DNA of 64,000 bases. Origin: Actinomycetospora callitridis (GTDB taxonomy: Bacteria > Actinomycetota > Actinomycetes > Mycobacteriales > Pseudonocardiaceae). Positions within the stretch are counted from its first letter, which is position 1, and each line of letters begins with the position of its first letter. The notes under the pieces were generated by a model, which had not been told where the DNA came from, did not search any database, and saw only the letters and a program-made list of their open reading frames with translations. The stretch spans positions 62,001 to 126,000 of the forward strand of contig NZ_JAQZAK010000003.1 of assembly GCF_028737265.1 (NCBI RefSeq), read 5' to 3'. The translations under genes and the position numbers were made by a program. Below are positions 18,588 to 32,696 of the stretch, piece after piece.

Positions 18588-19867
18588 GCCGGCTCGTCCT
18601 CGGTGGGAACGTCCCCCGTGTCGTCCGAGGGGTCCTCCGCCGTGAGCCAGCTCAACAGGTGGTCGTGGACGTCCGGGTCGTTGAGCAGGTGGAAGTGGTG
18701 CGACGACGTCAGCGGCTGGACGTCGGCGATCGCGCCGCCCGCCGAGTCGACGGGCACCAGCAGGTCGCCCAGGGCGTTGGCCAGCGGGTGGTGCTCGGAG
18801 CTGGTGACGCACGCGGCCACGGCGTGGTGCGAGGCGTGCGCGAGCAGCGGCACCTCGGCGTCGGACACCCCGGCCACGAGGTCGCGGATGCCGGCGGAGC
18901 GCCGATCGAGGAACTGGCCCCAGGTGGCCGAGCGCGACCAGCGTGAGAGCCCGGAGGCGACTTGGTCGACGCGGTGGGCCAGCGGCGCCCCCCGGTGCGG
19001 CGAGCCGAGGTAGATCATGCGCCGGACCGTCGCGACCCACGGCTGACCGGTCTCGACGGCGTGGTGGCAGGCGTGGCGCAGCATCAGCCCGCCCATCGAG
19101 TGCCCGACGAGGTCGAGCCGGCGCACCTCGGCCGGCCACCGGTTCCAGAGGTCGGTGAGCAGCAGGGACAGCGCGGCTCCGTTGTCGGCGATCCGCAGGC
19201 CGGAGTTGTAGCGCAGCAGCAGGGGGGTCGCGCCGGTCGCCGACGCCACCCGCTCGGCGTAGCCCTCCCCCGCGCTCGCCTCGCCGTAGAGCCGCCAGGC
19301 GTGCTCGGTCTCGCCGAGGCCGTGGACGAACAGCACGAGGCGGCCGAGGTCGCGCTCCGGGTGGTCGGCGACCGCCGCGCGGAGGTCCTCGGGGTCGGCG
19401 GGCAGCGCGTCGTGCTCGTCCTCGAGCGTCGAGGTGTAGAGCGCCATCGGCACGGCGAGGTCGTTGTCGAGGGCCACCATGTGGTCGCCGACCAGGCCGT
19501 TGATCGCCCCGGTGATCACGGCGCCCGTGGGGTTGCCGGTGATGGGGCGCCACTCCCCGGGACGGGCCAGGCCCGCGGCCACGCCGATGCCGCGCCCGGC
19601 GAGGTGGGAGATGCCGCGCACCGCGGCGTAGACGCCCGAGCTGATGCCGTCGTGCACCACCTGCACGGGGCGCGACGCCGGGCCGAGCCCGGCCCTGCGC
19701 AGCGCGCCGAAGACGGTGCCGGCGACGGCCTCGTGCGTGCCCTGGACGGGGCGCGACACGATGTCGATCGCCTCCGACGCGACGCCAGCCGCCCCGCGGA
19801 CCTCGTTGCGATCCCTCGAGGGGGTGCGCTCCGGGGTGCGGGACGGCCGGGTGTGCTCGTCGGTCAT
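18584..19867 (-). CDS. Alpha/beta hydrolase (lipase-like)
   Basis: 427 residues. An N-terminal region of about 160 residues has Gly/Ala-rich helical segments found in actinobacterial PGAP1-like or lipase-like hydrolases. The hydrolase fold then begins at LVLFVHGLGETEHAW (oxyanion His-Gly). The nucleophile elbow is GHSMGG with Ser257, and the acid and His probably lie in the C-terminal third (VDSAGGAIAD, SSHHFHLL). It has no signal peptide, so it is probably cytoplasmic or membrane-associated. The substrate is likely an ester or lipid but is not determinable. It is coupled to the downstream exporter. Confidence 0.82.
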   Translation of the reverse strand: MTDEHTRPSRTPERTPSRDRNEVRGAAGVASEAIDIVSRPVQGTHEAVAGTVFGALRRAGLGPASRPVQVVHDGISSGVYAAVRGISHLAGRGIGVAAGLARPGEWRPITGNPTGAVITGAINGLVGDHMVALDNDLAVPMALYTSTLEDEHDALPADPEDLRAAVADHPERDLGRLVLFVHGLGETEHAWRLYGEASAGEGYAERVASATGATPLLLRYNSGLRIADNGAALSLLLTDLWNRWPAEVRRLDLVGHSMGGLMLRHACHHAVETGQPWVATVRRMIYLGSPHRGAPLAHRVDQVASGLSRWSRSATWGQFLDRRSAGIRDLVAGVSDAEVPLLAHASHHAVAACVTSSEHHPLANALGDLLVPVDSAGGAIADVQPLTSSHHFHLLNDPDVHDHLLSWLTAEDPSDDTGDVPTEDEPA

Positions 19868-19908
19868 GGCCCGAGATTACCGGTACTGGGCGTACACAGC
19901 TTCTCGTG

Positions 19909-21711
19909 TCACAGGTACTGGCCGGTGTTCGAGGCCGTGTCGATCTCCTTGCCCTGCGCCGCGCCCTTGCCGGTGACGAGCGTGCGGATGTAGACGATCC
20001 GCTCGCCCTTCTTGCCCGAGATCCGGGCCCAGTCGTCGGGGTTGGTCGTGTTGGGCAGGTCCTCCGACTCGGCGAACTCGTCCACCACCGCGTCCAGCAG
20101 GTGCTGCACGCGCAGACCGGACTGCTGCGACTCCAGGTGCGACTTGATCGCGGCCTTCTTCGCCCGCCCCACGATGTTCTCGATCACCGCGCCGGAGTTG
20201 AAGTCCTTGAAGTACAGGACCTCCTTGTCCCCGTTGGCGTAGGTGACCTCGAGGAAGCGGTTGTCGTCGGTCTCGGCGTACATCCGCTCGACGACCCGCT
20301 CGATCATGCCCTCGAGGCACGCCGCGCGGTTGCCGCCGAACTCGGCGATGTCCTCCTCGTGGACCGGGAGCCCGTCGATGAGGTACTTGCCGAAGATGTC
20401 CATCGCCGACTCCGCGTCGGGACGCTCGATCTTGATCTTCACGTCGAGCCGGCCCGGCCGCAGGATCGCGGGGTCGATCATGTCCTCGCGGTTGGAGGCG
20501 CCGATGACGATGACGTTCTCGAGCCCCTCCACGCCGTCGATCTCCGAGAGGAGCTGCGGCACGATCGTCGTCTCGACGTCCGAGCTCACGCCCGAACCAC
20601 GGGTACGGAAGATCGAGTCCATCTCGTCGAAGAACACGATGACCGGCGTGCCCTCGGACGCCTTCTCGCGCGCCCGCTGGAAGATCATCCGGATGTGCCG
20701 CTCGGTCTCGCCGACGAACTTGTTGAGCAGCTCCGGGCCCTTGATGTTCAGGAAGTGCGCCTTGACGTCGCGGCTGTCCTCGCCGCGGGTCTCGGCGACC
20801 TTCTTGGCCAGGGAGTTCGCCACCGCCTTCGCGATGAGCGTCTTCCCGCAGCCGGGCGGGCCGTAGAGCAGCACGCCCTTGGGCGGGCGCAGCTGGTAGG
20901 TCCGGAACAGGTCCGCGTGCAGGAACGGCAGCTCCACCGCGTCGCGGATGGAGTCGATCTGCCGCGAGAGACCGCCGATGTCGGTGTAGGCGACGTCGGG
21001 GACCTCCTCGAGGACGAGCTCCTCGACCTCGGCCTTCGGCACCTTCTCGTACGCGTAGCCGACCTTGGAGTCGACCATCAGCGAATCGCCCGGCTTGAGC
21101 TCCGGCCCGTCCGCCCCGAGCAGCGAGTCGGCCAGGTGGATGACCCGCTCCTCGTCGGCGTGCCCGATGATCAGCGCTCGCGTGCGGCTGCCGTCCTCGT
21201 CGGTGAGGATCTCCCGCAGCGCGCACACCTCGCCGATGCGCTCGTACTCGCCGGCCTCCACCACGGTGAGCGCCTCGTTGAGCCGCAGGGACTGCCCGCG
21301 GGTCAGGTCGGCGGTCTCCACCGCCGGCGACACCGCGACCCGCATGCGGCGACCGGAGGTGAACACGTCCACGGTCGAGTCCTCGTGGGCGACCAGGAAG
21401 ACGCCGTAGCTCGACGGCGGCTGCGCGAGCCGGTCGACCTCCTCGCGGAGGGAGACGAGCTGCGCGCGCGCCTCCTTGAGCGTCTCGGTGAGCTTGTCGT
21501 TGCGCTCGGTCAGCTGGGAGACGCGCTGCTGCGCCTCCCCCAGTCGCTGCTCGAGGATGCGCGCGTGCCGAGGGGATTCGGTCAGCTTGCGCCGCAACAG
21601 CGCGACCTCGTCCTCGAGGAAGCGCACCTGTGCTGCCATGTCCGCCGAGCCGCGTTCACCGCGGTCCCGGCCCTGGTCGGATCGGCCCCTGGGGTCGTCG
21701 TCAGTCGTCAC
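19909..21711 (-). CDS. mpa: Proteasome-associated AAA ATPase (ARC/Mpa)
   Basis: 600 residues: a Pup-binding coiled coil at about 25-95, two OB folds at about 100-230, and an AAA module with Walker A GPPGCGKT at 284-291, Walker [12 protein letters not shown], and Arg finger region ([11 protein letters not shown]). The C-terminus ends in GQYL, the penultimate-Tyr motif that docks into PrcA pockets. A hexameric ring recognises Pup, unfolds tagged proteins and feeds them to PrcAB. The GTG start is used. It is separated from dop by two inserted genes. Confidence 0.96.
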   Translation of the reverse strand: MTTDDDPRGRSDQGRDRGERGSADMAAQVRFLEDEVALLRRKLTESPRHARILEQRLGEAQQRVSQLTERNDKLTETLKEARAQLVSLREEVDRLAQPPSSYGVFLVAHEDSTVDVFTSGRRMRVAVSPAVETADLTRGQSLRLNEALTVVEAGEYERIGEVCALREILTDEDGSRTRALIIGHADEERVIHLADSLLGADGPELKPGDSLMVDSKVGYAYEKVPKAEVEELVLEEVPDVAYTDIGGLSRQIDSIRDAVELPFLHADLFRTYQLRPPKGVLLYGPPGCGKTLIAKAVANSLAKKVAETRGEDSRDVKAHFLNIKGPELLNKFVGETERHIRMIFQRAREKASEGTPVIVFFDEMDSIFRTRGSGVSSDVETTIVPQLLSEIDGVEGLENVIVIGASNREDMIDPAILRPGRLDVKIKIERPDAESAMDIFGKYLIDGLPVHEEDIAEFGGNRAACLEGMIERVVERMYAETDDNRFLEVTYANGDKEVLYFKDFNSGAVIENIVGRAKKAAIKSHLESQQSGLRVQHLLDAVVDEFAESEDLPNTTNPDDWARISGKKGERIVYIRTLVTGKGAAQGKEIDTASNTGQYL

Positions 21712-21894
21712 GGCGCCCTCCTCCGCTACTCCGTGGCGTAACCGTACCCGCGAATCGAGGTGTCCGTGGAGTAGCGTCCCGGTGACGGACTTCTCACGCC
21801 ACCCCCTTGCGCGCTGTCACGGTGGGTGAGTTGACCACCACGGAACAGCACCACTCGCTCACCCTCGGTCGACATCCGACCTGGTCGGGGACGG

Positions 21895-23034
<1,140 letters not shown>

Positions 23035-23046
23035 CGGGCGAGCCCG

Positions 23047-23113
23047 CGTGATCGCTCCAGGTGCTCCGGTGAGCCCGCCACACGGGCTCCGAGGAGCACC
23101 CGGAGCGATCACG
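23047..23113. repeat. Second long hairpin between trmI and the RecB-like gene
   Basis: The arms begin cgtgatcgctcc (23047-23058) and end ggagcgatcacg (23102-23113), continuing inward through ggtgctcc/ggagcacc and gagcccg/cgggctc pairs, so almost the whole 67 bp folds. It is directly adjacent to the preceding palindrome. Both lie where promoters of the two divergent genes would be expected. Confidence 0.8.
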
Positions 23114-23163
23114 GTCCCCGAGGAGGACAGGAGCTGTCGGGGTGCCGACCTACCGTGGCGGCC

Positions 23164-24006
23164 ATGAGCACGCAGGCCGACGCGACGGATGTCCCCGCCG
23201 CACCGTCGCGCCCGCCCGCGCTCTCGCCGTCGCGGGCGGTCGACTTCCGGCGCTGCGCGCTGCTCTACCGCTTCCGCGCGATCGACCGGCTGCCCGAGAC
23301 GCCCTCGCCCGCCGCGCTGCGGGGCACGCTGGTGCACGCGGTGCTCGAGCGGCTGCACGCCCTGGCGCCCGACGACCGCCGCCCGGACGCCGCCCGGGAC
23401 CTCGCCCGGGACGTGCTCGACGAGCTCGAGTCCGCCGACCGCGCGCTGCTCGGCGACGACCCGGGGCTCGCCCCGCTCCTCGAGCGCTACTTCGCCCTGG
23501 AGGATCCGCGCGGCGTGACGTCGGAGGCCCGCGAGCTGCGGGTCGAGGCTGAGCTGGAGGGGCCCGAGGGGCCGACGCCGCTGCGCGGCCACCTCGACCG
23601 GCTGGACACCGGGCCCGACGGGCTCACGGTCGTCGACTACAAGTCCGGACGAGCGCCGCCGGTGCGCGGCGAGCTGCGGGCGCTGTTCGGGGTGCGGTTC
23701 TACGCGCTCCTGCTCGCCCGCAGCCGGGGCGTGGTGCCGACGGTGCGGCTGCTGCAGCTCGGCGACGTGACGACGCTGACCCTGCGCCCCACGGCCGCGG
23801 AGCTCGAGCGGTTCGCCGGCGTGCTGCGGGCGGTCTGGTCCGCGATCCGCCGGGCCGCGCCCGCCGGCGACTTCCGCCCGAACCCCGGCCCCGGGTGCGC
23901 CTTCTGCGACTACCGCCCGCGGTGCCCGGCGTGGGGCGGGACGCCGCCGCCCTACCCGGGCTGGCCCACGCCGCTGCCCGTCCCCCGGCCCCGCGAGCCG
24001 GGGTGA
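23164..24006 (+). CDS. RecB-like PD-(D/E)XK nuclease with predicted Fe-S cluster
   Basis: 280 residues from the ATG giving MSTQADATD; a GTG three codons earlier is less likely. It matches the stand-alone RecB-family exonuclease group (PDDEXK_1) found next to trmI in actinobacteria (Rv2119-like). The motif is G-H-x-D-R...VVDYKSG, giving catalytic Asp and Lys. Cysteines in FRRCALLYRF near the N-terminus and CAFCDYRPRC near the C-terminus are placed as in AddB/Cas4-type 4Fe-4S nucleases. The predicted role is DNA end processing in repair; no helicase partner is adjacent. Confidence 0.88.
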   Translation: MSTQADATDVPAAPSRPPALSPSRAVDFRRCALLYRFRAIDRLPETPSPAALRGTLVHAVLERLHALAPDDRRPDAARDLARDVLDELESADRALLGDDPGLAPLLERYFALEDPRGVTSEARELRVEAELEGPEGPTPLRGHLDRLDTGPDGLTVVDYKSGRAPPVRGELRALFGVRFYALLLARSRGVVPTVRLLQLGDVTTLTLRPTAAELERFAGVLRAVWSAIRRAAPAGDFRPNPGPGCAFCDYRPRCPAWGGTPPPYPGWPTPLPVPRPREPG

Positions 24007-24027
24007 CCACCCGTCAGCATCCGGGCC

Positions 24028-25059
24028 TCAGCAACCAGGTGGCGCCCCGCCGGTGCCGTCAGGGAACGGCAGCGCGCACGGCGCCCGCCGCGGGGTGCCC
24101 AGGGCCCCGCCGCCGGGGGTGGCCTCGGTGCTGTTCGTGACGATGCTCAGCGAGGTGAACAGCCGCACCATCTGTCGCGAGTCGATGTTGGGGATCTCGT
24201 TCTGGGCGCCGGCCTGGGCGTTGAGGGCGTTGGAGGGCTCGCCGCCCGTCTCGTCGACGACGTAGGCGCCGTAGTCGCGGAACGCCTCGGCGATCTTGCG
24301 GGTGTCCGGCTCGGTGATCCAGCTCAGGTCGACGTCCGGGGGCAGCCCCATCAGCGTGCCCATGTGCACGCGCGGGTCCGGCCCGCGGTAGACGTCGCGG
24401 AAGGCCCCGTCGGCCTTGAAGGCCGGCCAGCGGAACCCCTCCTGCGCGGTGCTGCAGCTCAGCTCGCAGTTGAGGTTGATCTTCAGCGGGTGCCGGAGGG
24501 GCTCGGGCTTGGACATCTCGCCGACCCGGATGCTGCCGCCGATCCCGGAGAGGTTCGAGCCGCCGTGGCACCCGAGCCTGCCGTCACCGCGCAGCGGCAC
24601 CGCGGGGAAGGAGAAGTCGTAGGACGGGTCGCCGCCGGGGCGCAGGCGCAGCGGCTGCCCGGCCACCACCGTCTCCTCGTCCGGGGTGTCGGCGAGGAAG
24701 GTCGAGCAGTTGTTGTACGAGCCGTCGGCCGAGAGCCCGGGGTCGACGTGCACGTCGACGCGGCCGCGGGGCCACACCGCCTCGCGCACGGGGAACGCCG
24801 GGTCGACGCTGATGTTCTCGATGTCCAGGTAGACGTCGCGGGCCTGCGTGTTGAACGGCGCGAACTGCGCCGATTGCGCCAGCGGCAGGTTCCAGATCGA
24901 GTCCCAGGCGAAGGGATGCGTGTAGAGGTCGCGCGACGGCCCTCGATAGGGTTCCGGCCCCGAGCCCGCCCCGCCCAGCGACGTCGCCACCAGCACGCCC
25001 GCGATGGCCATGGCGGCGGTGAGCACCGCCAGCAGGACGCGTGTCCTGGCTCCCGTCAC
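24028..25059 (-). CDS. Secreted or membrane-anchored protein of unknown function
   Basis: 343 residues starting at GTG, with a basic N-terminus and a hydrophobic segment at about 8-28 that could be a signal peptide or anchor; no lipobox. The exported part begins with YTHPFAWDSIWNLPLA and contains six or more Cys (NNCSTF, LGCHGGSNLSG, NCELSCS, APCALP, terminal Cys), consistent with disulfides outside the cell. Many Asp/Gly/Trp-containing loops suggest an all-beta fold. I do not recognise a family. It shares the region of its start with the divergent thioesterase gene (95 bp apart). Confidence 0.75.
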   Translation of the reverse strand: MTGARTRVLLAVLTAAMAIAGVLVATSLGGAGSGPEPYRGPSRDLYTHPFAWDSIWNLPLAQSAQFAPFNTQARDVYLDIENISVDPAFPVREAVWPRGRVDVHVDPGLSADGSYNNCSTFLADTPDEETVVAGQPLRLRPGGDPSYDFSFPAVPLRGDGRLGCHGGSNLSGIGGSIRVGEMSKPEPLRHPLKINLNCELSCSTAQEGFRWPAFKADGAFRDVYRGPDPRVHMGTLMGLPPDVDLSWITEPDTRKIAEAFRDYGAYVVDETGGEPSNALNAQAGAQNEIPNIDSRQMVRLFTSLSIVTNSTEATPGGGALGTPRRAPCALPFPDGTGGAPPGC

Positions 25060-25154
25060 ACGGTCCCCCTGGTCGGTGGCAGGCGATGATCGTAGCGAGG
25101 GCGACCCCCGGCCCCGTCCTGCTCCCTCCCCCGACCCCGCTGCGGAGAGCCCCC

Positions 25155-25961
25155 GTGACCCCGACCGAGCCCTTCTTCCGCCTGCTGACGCCCGCGGCCG
25201 ACGACCCGCCCGGGGTCCAGCGCGTGCTCGCGACCGACTCGACGGCCGGCCCCTGGTTCCCCGGGGCGCAGCACATGGGACCGCCGAGCGCGCTGCTGGT
25301 CCGCGCGCTGGAGCGCTGCGAGCCCCGGGACGAGGTGGTGCTCTCGCGCCTGACCGTCGAGGTCCTGGGGCGGGTGCCGGTCGGCGAGCTGACCGTGTCC
25401 GCCCGCGTGGAGCGTCCCGGGCGCACGATCGAGCTGGTGTCCGCGGAGCTGGCCGCCGACGGCCGGGCGGTGGCGCGCGCGGCGGGCTGGCGCCTGGCGG
25501 TCACCGACACGTCCGCCGCCGCCACCGATCCCGGACCGGCGATGCCCGGCCCCGACGAGGGCCGCGTCATCCCCACCCCCGAGGGCTGGCTGCCGGGCTA
25601 CCTCGACGCCCTGGAGTGGCGCTGGATCGCCGGGCACCTCGGCGAGTCCGGGCCCGGGCAGGCGTGGGGCCGCCTGCTGGTGCCGGTCGTCGACGACGAG
25701 GAGCCGACCCCGTGGCAGCGCCTCGCCTCGGTGGCCGACTCCACCAACGGCGCCGCGTCACGGCTCGACCTCAACGACTGGCTGTTCGTCAACACCGACC
25801 TGACGCTGCACGTCCACCGCGCCCCGCGGGGCGAGTGGATCGGGCTCGACGCCGACAGCGTCATCGGGCCGGAGGGGCTGGGGACGGCGTTCTCGGTGCT
25901 CCACGACGAGCACGGACGGGTCGGGAGGGCCGCCCAGGCGCTGACGGTCCGGCCGCGCTGA
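25155..25961 (+). CDS. Thioesterase-family protein (double hotdog, acyl-CoA thioesterase-like)
   Basis: 268 residues from the GTG giving VTPTEPFFRLL. The N-terminal hotdog contains the GPWFPGAQHMGPPSALLVRALE helix typical of TesB-like or 3H thioesterases, and the second half carries SRLDLNDWLFVNTDLTLHVHR, the usual second-hotdog signature. The predicted role is hydrolysis of an acyl-CoA thioester; the chain length is unknown. Upstream codons in this frame overlap the divergent secreted-protein gene, so the internal GTG is preferred. It ends 14 bp before the convergent hisG stop. Confidence 0.82.
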   Translation: MTPTEPFFRLLTPAADDPPGVQRVLATDSTAGPWFPGAQHMGPPSALLVRALERCEPRDEVVLSRLTVEVLGRVPVGELTVSARVERPGRTIELVSAELAADGRAVARAAGWRLAVTDTSAAATDPGPAMPGPDEGRVIPTPEGWLPGYLDALEWRWIAGHLGESGPGQAWGRLLVPVVDDEEPTPWQRLASVADSTNGAASRLDLNDWLFVNTDLTLHVHRAPRGEWIGLDADSVIGPEGLGTAFSVLHDEHGRVGRAAQALTVRPR

Positions 25962-25975
25962 TCCCTACCCGGGCC

Positions 25976-26872
25976 TCAGCGCGTGCCGTTCGTGGCGCCG
26001 ATGGCCCGGCAGGACTGCAGCGACGAGGTCACGATGCCCGTGGCCCCGAGGTCGGCGAGCTCGTCCATGATGTCGTTGACCCGCTTGCGCTCGACCATGG
26101 AGCGCACCGCGACGAACTTCTCGTTCGACAGCGGCGCGACGGTGGGCGACTCGATCCCCGGGGTCAGCTCGATCGCCCGTTCCTTGAGGTCGATCGGGCA
26201 GTCGTAGTCGAGCATCACGTAGCGGCGGGCGTAGACGACGCCGCGCAGCCGCTCGACGAAGCGGGACTTCGAGCGCTCGATGTCCGCCGTGTCCGGCGCC
26301 TGGTCGAACTTCGCGTTGCGGTCGATGATCACGGCCTCGGACTCCGTGATCGGGTCCCCGATCGCCACCAGGCCGTGCTGGGCCAGGGTGCGCCCGGAGC
26401 TCACGACGTCGGCGATGGCGTCGGCCACCTGCAGCTCGATCGAGATCTCGACGGCGCCGTCGAGGCGGATGACGTCCTTGGCCGCGATGCGCTGCTGGGC
26501 GAGGTTCGCCCGCACCAGCCGGGGATAGGACGTCGCGATCCGCTTGCCCGCGAGGTCCTGCACGGTCCACTCGTTCCGCGCCGGGGCGGCGTAGCGGAAC
26601 TTCGAGTGCCCGAAGCCGAGCCGCAGCAGCTGGTTCACCGAGGCGCTCGACTCCTCGGTGAGGTCGTGCCCGGTGATGCCGAGGTGGAGCTGGCCCTCGG
26701 ACACGTAGGTCGCGATGTCCTTGGGGCGCAGGTAGAAGAACGTGACGCCGTTGGCCTCGTCGTGGAGGGTCAGGTCGCGGCTGTCGGTGCGTTGCCGGTA
26801 GCCGGCGTCGCGCAGCATCGTCGACGCCTCTTCGGACAGGGACCCCTTGTTGGGTAGGGCGACGCGGAGCAC
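25976..26872 (-). CDS. hisG: ATP phosphoribosyltransferase HisG (long form)
   Basis: 298 residues. It catalyses the first step of histidine biosynthesis, ATP + PRPP to phosphoribosyl-ATP. The start at the GTG giving VLRVALPNKGSLSEEA is preferred: the six upstream codons of the longer frame simply encode the GGAGGAGG ribosome-binding site. The PRPP loop region ADAIADVVSSGRTL is visible, and the C-terminal ACT-like regulatory domain (about residues 215-295) makes this the long, histidine-inhibited form that needs no HisZ. It follows hisE by 31 bp. Confidence 0.96.
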   Translation of the reverse strand: MLRVALPNKGSLSEEASTMLRDAGYRQRTDSRDLTLHDEANGVTFFYLRPKDIATYVSEGQLHLGITGHDLTEESSASVNQLLRLGFGHSKFRYAAPARNEWTVQDLAGKRIATSYPRLVRANLAQQRIAAKDVIRLDGAVEISIELQVADAIADVVSSGRTLAQHGLVAIGDPITESEAVIIDRNAKFDQAPDTADIERSKSRFVERLRGVVYARRYVMLDYDCPIDLKERAIELTPGIESPTVAPLSNEKFVAVRSMVERKRVNDIMDELADLGATGIVTSSLQSCRAIGATNGTR

Positions 26873-26903
26873 GGCTCCTCCTCCTGACACCTGTGGGTGT
26901 CGA

Positions 26904-27167
26904 CTACAGGTGCTTGTAGACCTCGTCGAGCGTGAGACCGCGCCCGAGCATGATCACTTGGACGCGATAGAGCAGCTGGGAGATCTCCTCGGCCAGCTTG
27001 TCATCGGTCTCGTACTCGGCGGCGATCCACACTTCACCGGCCTCCTCGAGCACCTTCTTGCCCTGGGCGTGGACCCCGGAGTCCAGCGCTGCGACGGTGC
27101 CGGATCCCTCCGGCCGGTCGCGCGCCTTGGTCGTGAGCTCGTCGAAGAGCACGTCGAACGTCTTCAC
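26904..27167 (-). CDS. hisE: Phosphoribosyl-ATP pyrophosphatase HisE
   Basis: 87 residues from the GTG giving [15 protein letters not shown]. An all-alpha MazG/HisE-like pyrophosphohydrolase with the metal-binding [15 protein letters not shown] helix and the [16 protein letters not shown] helix. It catalyses the second histidine step, phosphoribosyl-ATP to phosphoribosyl-AMP. As in mycobacteria it is a separate gene from hisI and lies directly upstream of hisG. Confidence 0.95.
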   Translation of the reverse strand: MKTFDVLFDELTTKARDRPEGSGTVAALDSGVHAQGKKVLEEAGEVWIAAEYETDDKLAEEISQLLYRVQVIMLGRGLTLDEVYKHL

Positions 27168-27364
27168 GTCGAGCCATCGTCGCACGGCGTCACGTGGGGT
27201 CGCACACCACGGGATTCTCCTCGTACGCCCGGGATGTTCGTCCCTCGCTCGTCCGGGGCGCCGTCCGGGCTCTCCGGCGCGCCGAACGGGCGGTCGGTAG
27301 GGAAGCCGATCACGGCGCTGGTGCGTTCGGGCACAGGCGCTCTGCCGACCGTGTGACGGAGCGC

Positions 27365-28072
27365 TCAGCGCGCAACGGCCCGCGTCCGGTGGTCGCTCCC
27401 CGACCCGTTCCGCAGGGCGTCGCGGAGGTCGTCGAGGGTCAGCCCGACGAGGCTCTCGCGCAGGACGCGGCGCTCCCCCGCCGGCACGGGCACCTCGGCG
27501 GGGACGACGAGCACCGTCGCGCCGGCCGCCACGGCCGAGCGCGTGCCGGTGGGCGAGTCCTCGACGGCCACGCTCGCGCGGGGGTCGACGCCGAGTCTCT
27601 CGGTGGCGAGCCGATAGGGCGACGGGTCCGGCTTCGTCGCCGGCACCTCGTCGCCGCACACGGTGACGTCGAAGAACTCCCGGCCGATGGTGTCGAGCGC
27701 GACCTCGGTGAGCTCCCGGTAGGTGCTGGTGACCAGCGCCGTGGGGAGCCCCGAGGCCCGCACCATCGCGAGGGCCTCCCGGGCGCCGGGGCGCCACGGG
27801 ACGCCGCGGCCGAAGACCTCCGCGGTGCGGTCGGTCAGCCAGCGGCCGTCCGTGGCCACGCCGTCGGGGTCGTCCGGGTCGAGGCCGACCTCCGCCCGCA
27901 CCGCACGCACGGTGCGGGTGAGGCTGGACCCGGTCAGCTCCTCGCGGGTCTCGGCCGACAGCTCGCCGCCGTGGTGCGCGGCGAGCTCCTGGATCGTCAC
28001 CGACCAGAGGCCCTCGGTGTCGACCAACGTGCCGTCCATGTCCCACAGGACGGCCGCGAGGCTAGCGCCCAT
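27365..28072 (-). CDS. HAD-superfamily phosphatase (beta-phosphoglucomutase-like)
   Basis: 235 residues: motif [11 protein letters not shown], motif II Thr in LVTST, motif III Lys in TKPDPSPY, and motif [13 protein letters not shown]. The alpha-helical cap between motifs I and II is subclass I type. It probably hydrolyses a small phosphorylated metabolite; the substrate cannot be inferred. The ATG lies 5 bp after the metH stop, so it is probably cotranscribed with metH. It sits at the position of the HAD-like gene near Rv2124c in related genomes. Confidence 0.85.
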   Translation of the reverse strand: MGASLAAVLWDMDGTLVDTEGLWSVTIQELAAHHGGELSAETREELTGSSLTRTVRAVRAEVGLDPDDPDGVATDGRWLTDRTAEVFGRGVPWRPGAREALAMVRASGLPTALVTSTYRELTEVALDTIGREFFDVTVCGDEVPATKPDPSPYRLATERLGVDPRASVAVEDSPTGTRSAVAAGATVLVVPAEVPVPAGERRVLRESLVGLTLDDLRDALRNGSGSDHRTRAVAR

Positions 28073-28077
28073 GGAGA

Positions 28078-31629
<3,552 letters not shown>

Positions 31630-31697
31630 CACACGATCGTAACGTGATCGGCGAGCAGTCCCGGACGCACTGCGAGCCTCGTCACGACCCGTAGGCT

Positions 31698-32696
31698 GTG
31701 CGGGTGCCCGAGTCCGACGACCACCTCGACGAGCCCGTGTCCAGCGACGAGGCCGAGGAAACGGAACAGCTCGAGGACCCCGACGACGCGTCGGAAACCG
31801 CTCCCATCAGCGACGACGCGCCCGTGATGCTGGCGGCGTTCGAGGGCTGGAACGACGCCGGGGACGCCGCGAGCACGGCCGTGGAGCACCTCGCCCTGCA
31901 CTGGGACGCCACCGAACTCTCGGCGATCGATCCCGACGAGTACTACGACTTCCAGGTGTCCCGGCCGACCGCGCGGATGGTCGACGGGGTCAGCCGCGCC
32001 ATCGACTGGCCCACCACCCGGCTCACCCGCTGCCGTCCCCCGGGATCGGCGCAGGACCTCATCCTCGTGCGCGGGATCGAGCCGAACATGCGCTGGCGCG
32101 CCTTCTGTGCGGAGATCATCGACCGGGCGCGCGAGCTCGGCGTCGGCACGGTGATCACGCTCGGCGCCCTGCTGGCCGACACGCCCCACACGCGGCCCGT
32201 CCCGGTCACCGGCACCTCGTTCGACAAGGCGTCGGCCGCCCGCTACCGGCTGCAGCGCTCGCGGTACCAGGGCCCCACCGGGATCGTCGGGGTCCTCCAG
32301 GACGCCTGCGTCCAGGCCGGGATCCCCGCGATCTCGTTCTGGGCCGCCGTGCCGCACTACGTCTCGCAGCCGCCCGCGCCGAAGGCCACGATCGCCCTGC
32401 TGCAGCGCGTCGAGGAGGTCCTCGACGTCGAGGTGCCGCTCGGCGGTCTCCCCGAGCAGGCCGAGAAGTGGGAGCGCACGGTCTCGGAGATGGCCGACGA
32501 GGACGACGAGGTCCGCGAGTACGTGAAGGCCCTCGAGGAGGCCGGCGACGCCGAGACCGACCTCGAGGAGGCCTCCGGCGAGGAGATCGCGGCCGACTTC
32601 GAGCGCTACCTGCGCCGTCGCGGCCCCGGCGGCGACGGCCCCGGCGGCACCGCAGGCGGCCCGCCCGGGCCCGGCAAGGCCCCCTGGGAGCGGTGA
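31698..32696 (+). CDS. PAC2-family protein (proteasome assembly chaperone-like)
   Basis: 332 residues: an acidic N-terminus of about 40 residues, a PAC2 domain (LAAFEGWNDAGDAAS, ILVRGIEPNMRWRAF, VITLGALLADTPHTRP), and an acidic, Gly/Pro-rich C-terminus. This corresponds to Rv2125, divergent from metH. PAC2 is named from a eukaryotic proteasome assembly chaperone, and it co-occurs with the proteasome region here, but a bacterial assembly role is not established. The start could be the GTG used or another two codons downstream. Confidence 0.85.
   Translation: MRVPESDDHLDEPVSSDEAEETEQLEDPDDASETAPISDDAPVMLAAFEGWNDAGDAASTAVEHLALHWDATELSAIDPDEYYDFQVSRPTARMVDGVSRAIDWPTTRLTRCRPPGSAQDLILVRGIEPNMRWRAFCAEIIDRARELGVGTVITLGALLADTPHTRPVPVTGTSFDKASAARYRLQRSRYQGPTGIVGVLQDACVQAGIPAISFWAAVPHYVSQPPAPKATIALLQRVEEVLDVEVPLGGLPEQAEKWERTVSEMADEDDEVREYVKALEEAGDAETDLEEASGEEIAADFERYLRRRGPGGDGPGGTAGGPPGPGKAPWER

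Noticed and set aside
31630..31697. Cobalamin riboswitch ahead of metH
   Set aside because: Only about 65 bp separate metH from the divergent gene, too short for the aptamer, and the B12-box sequence is absent.
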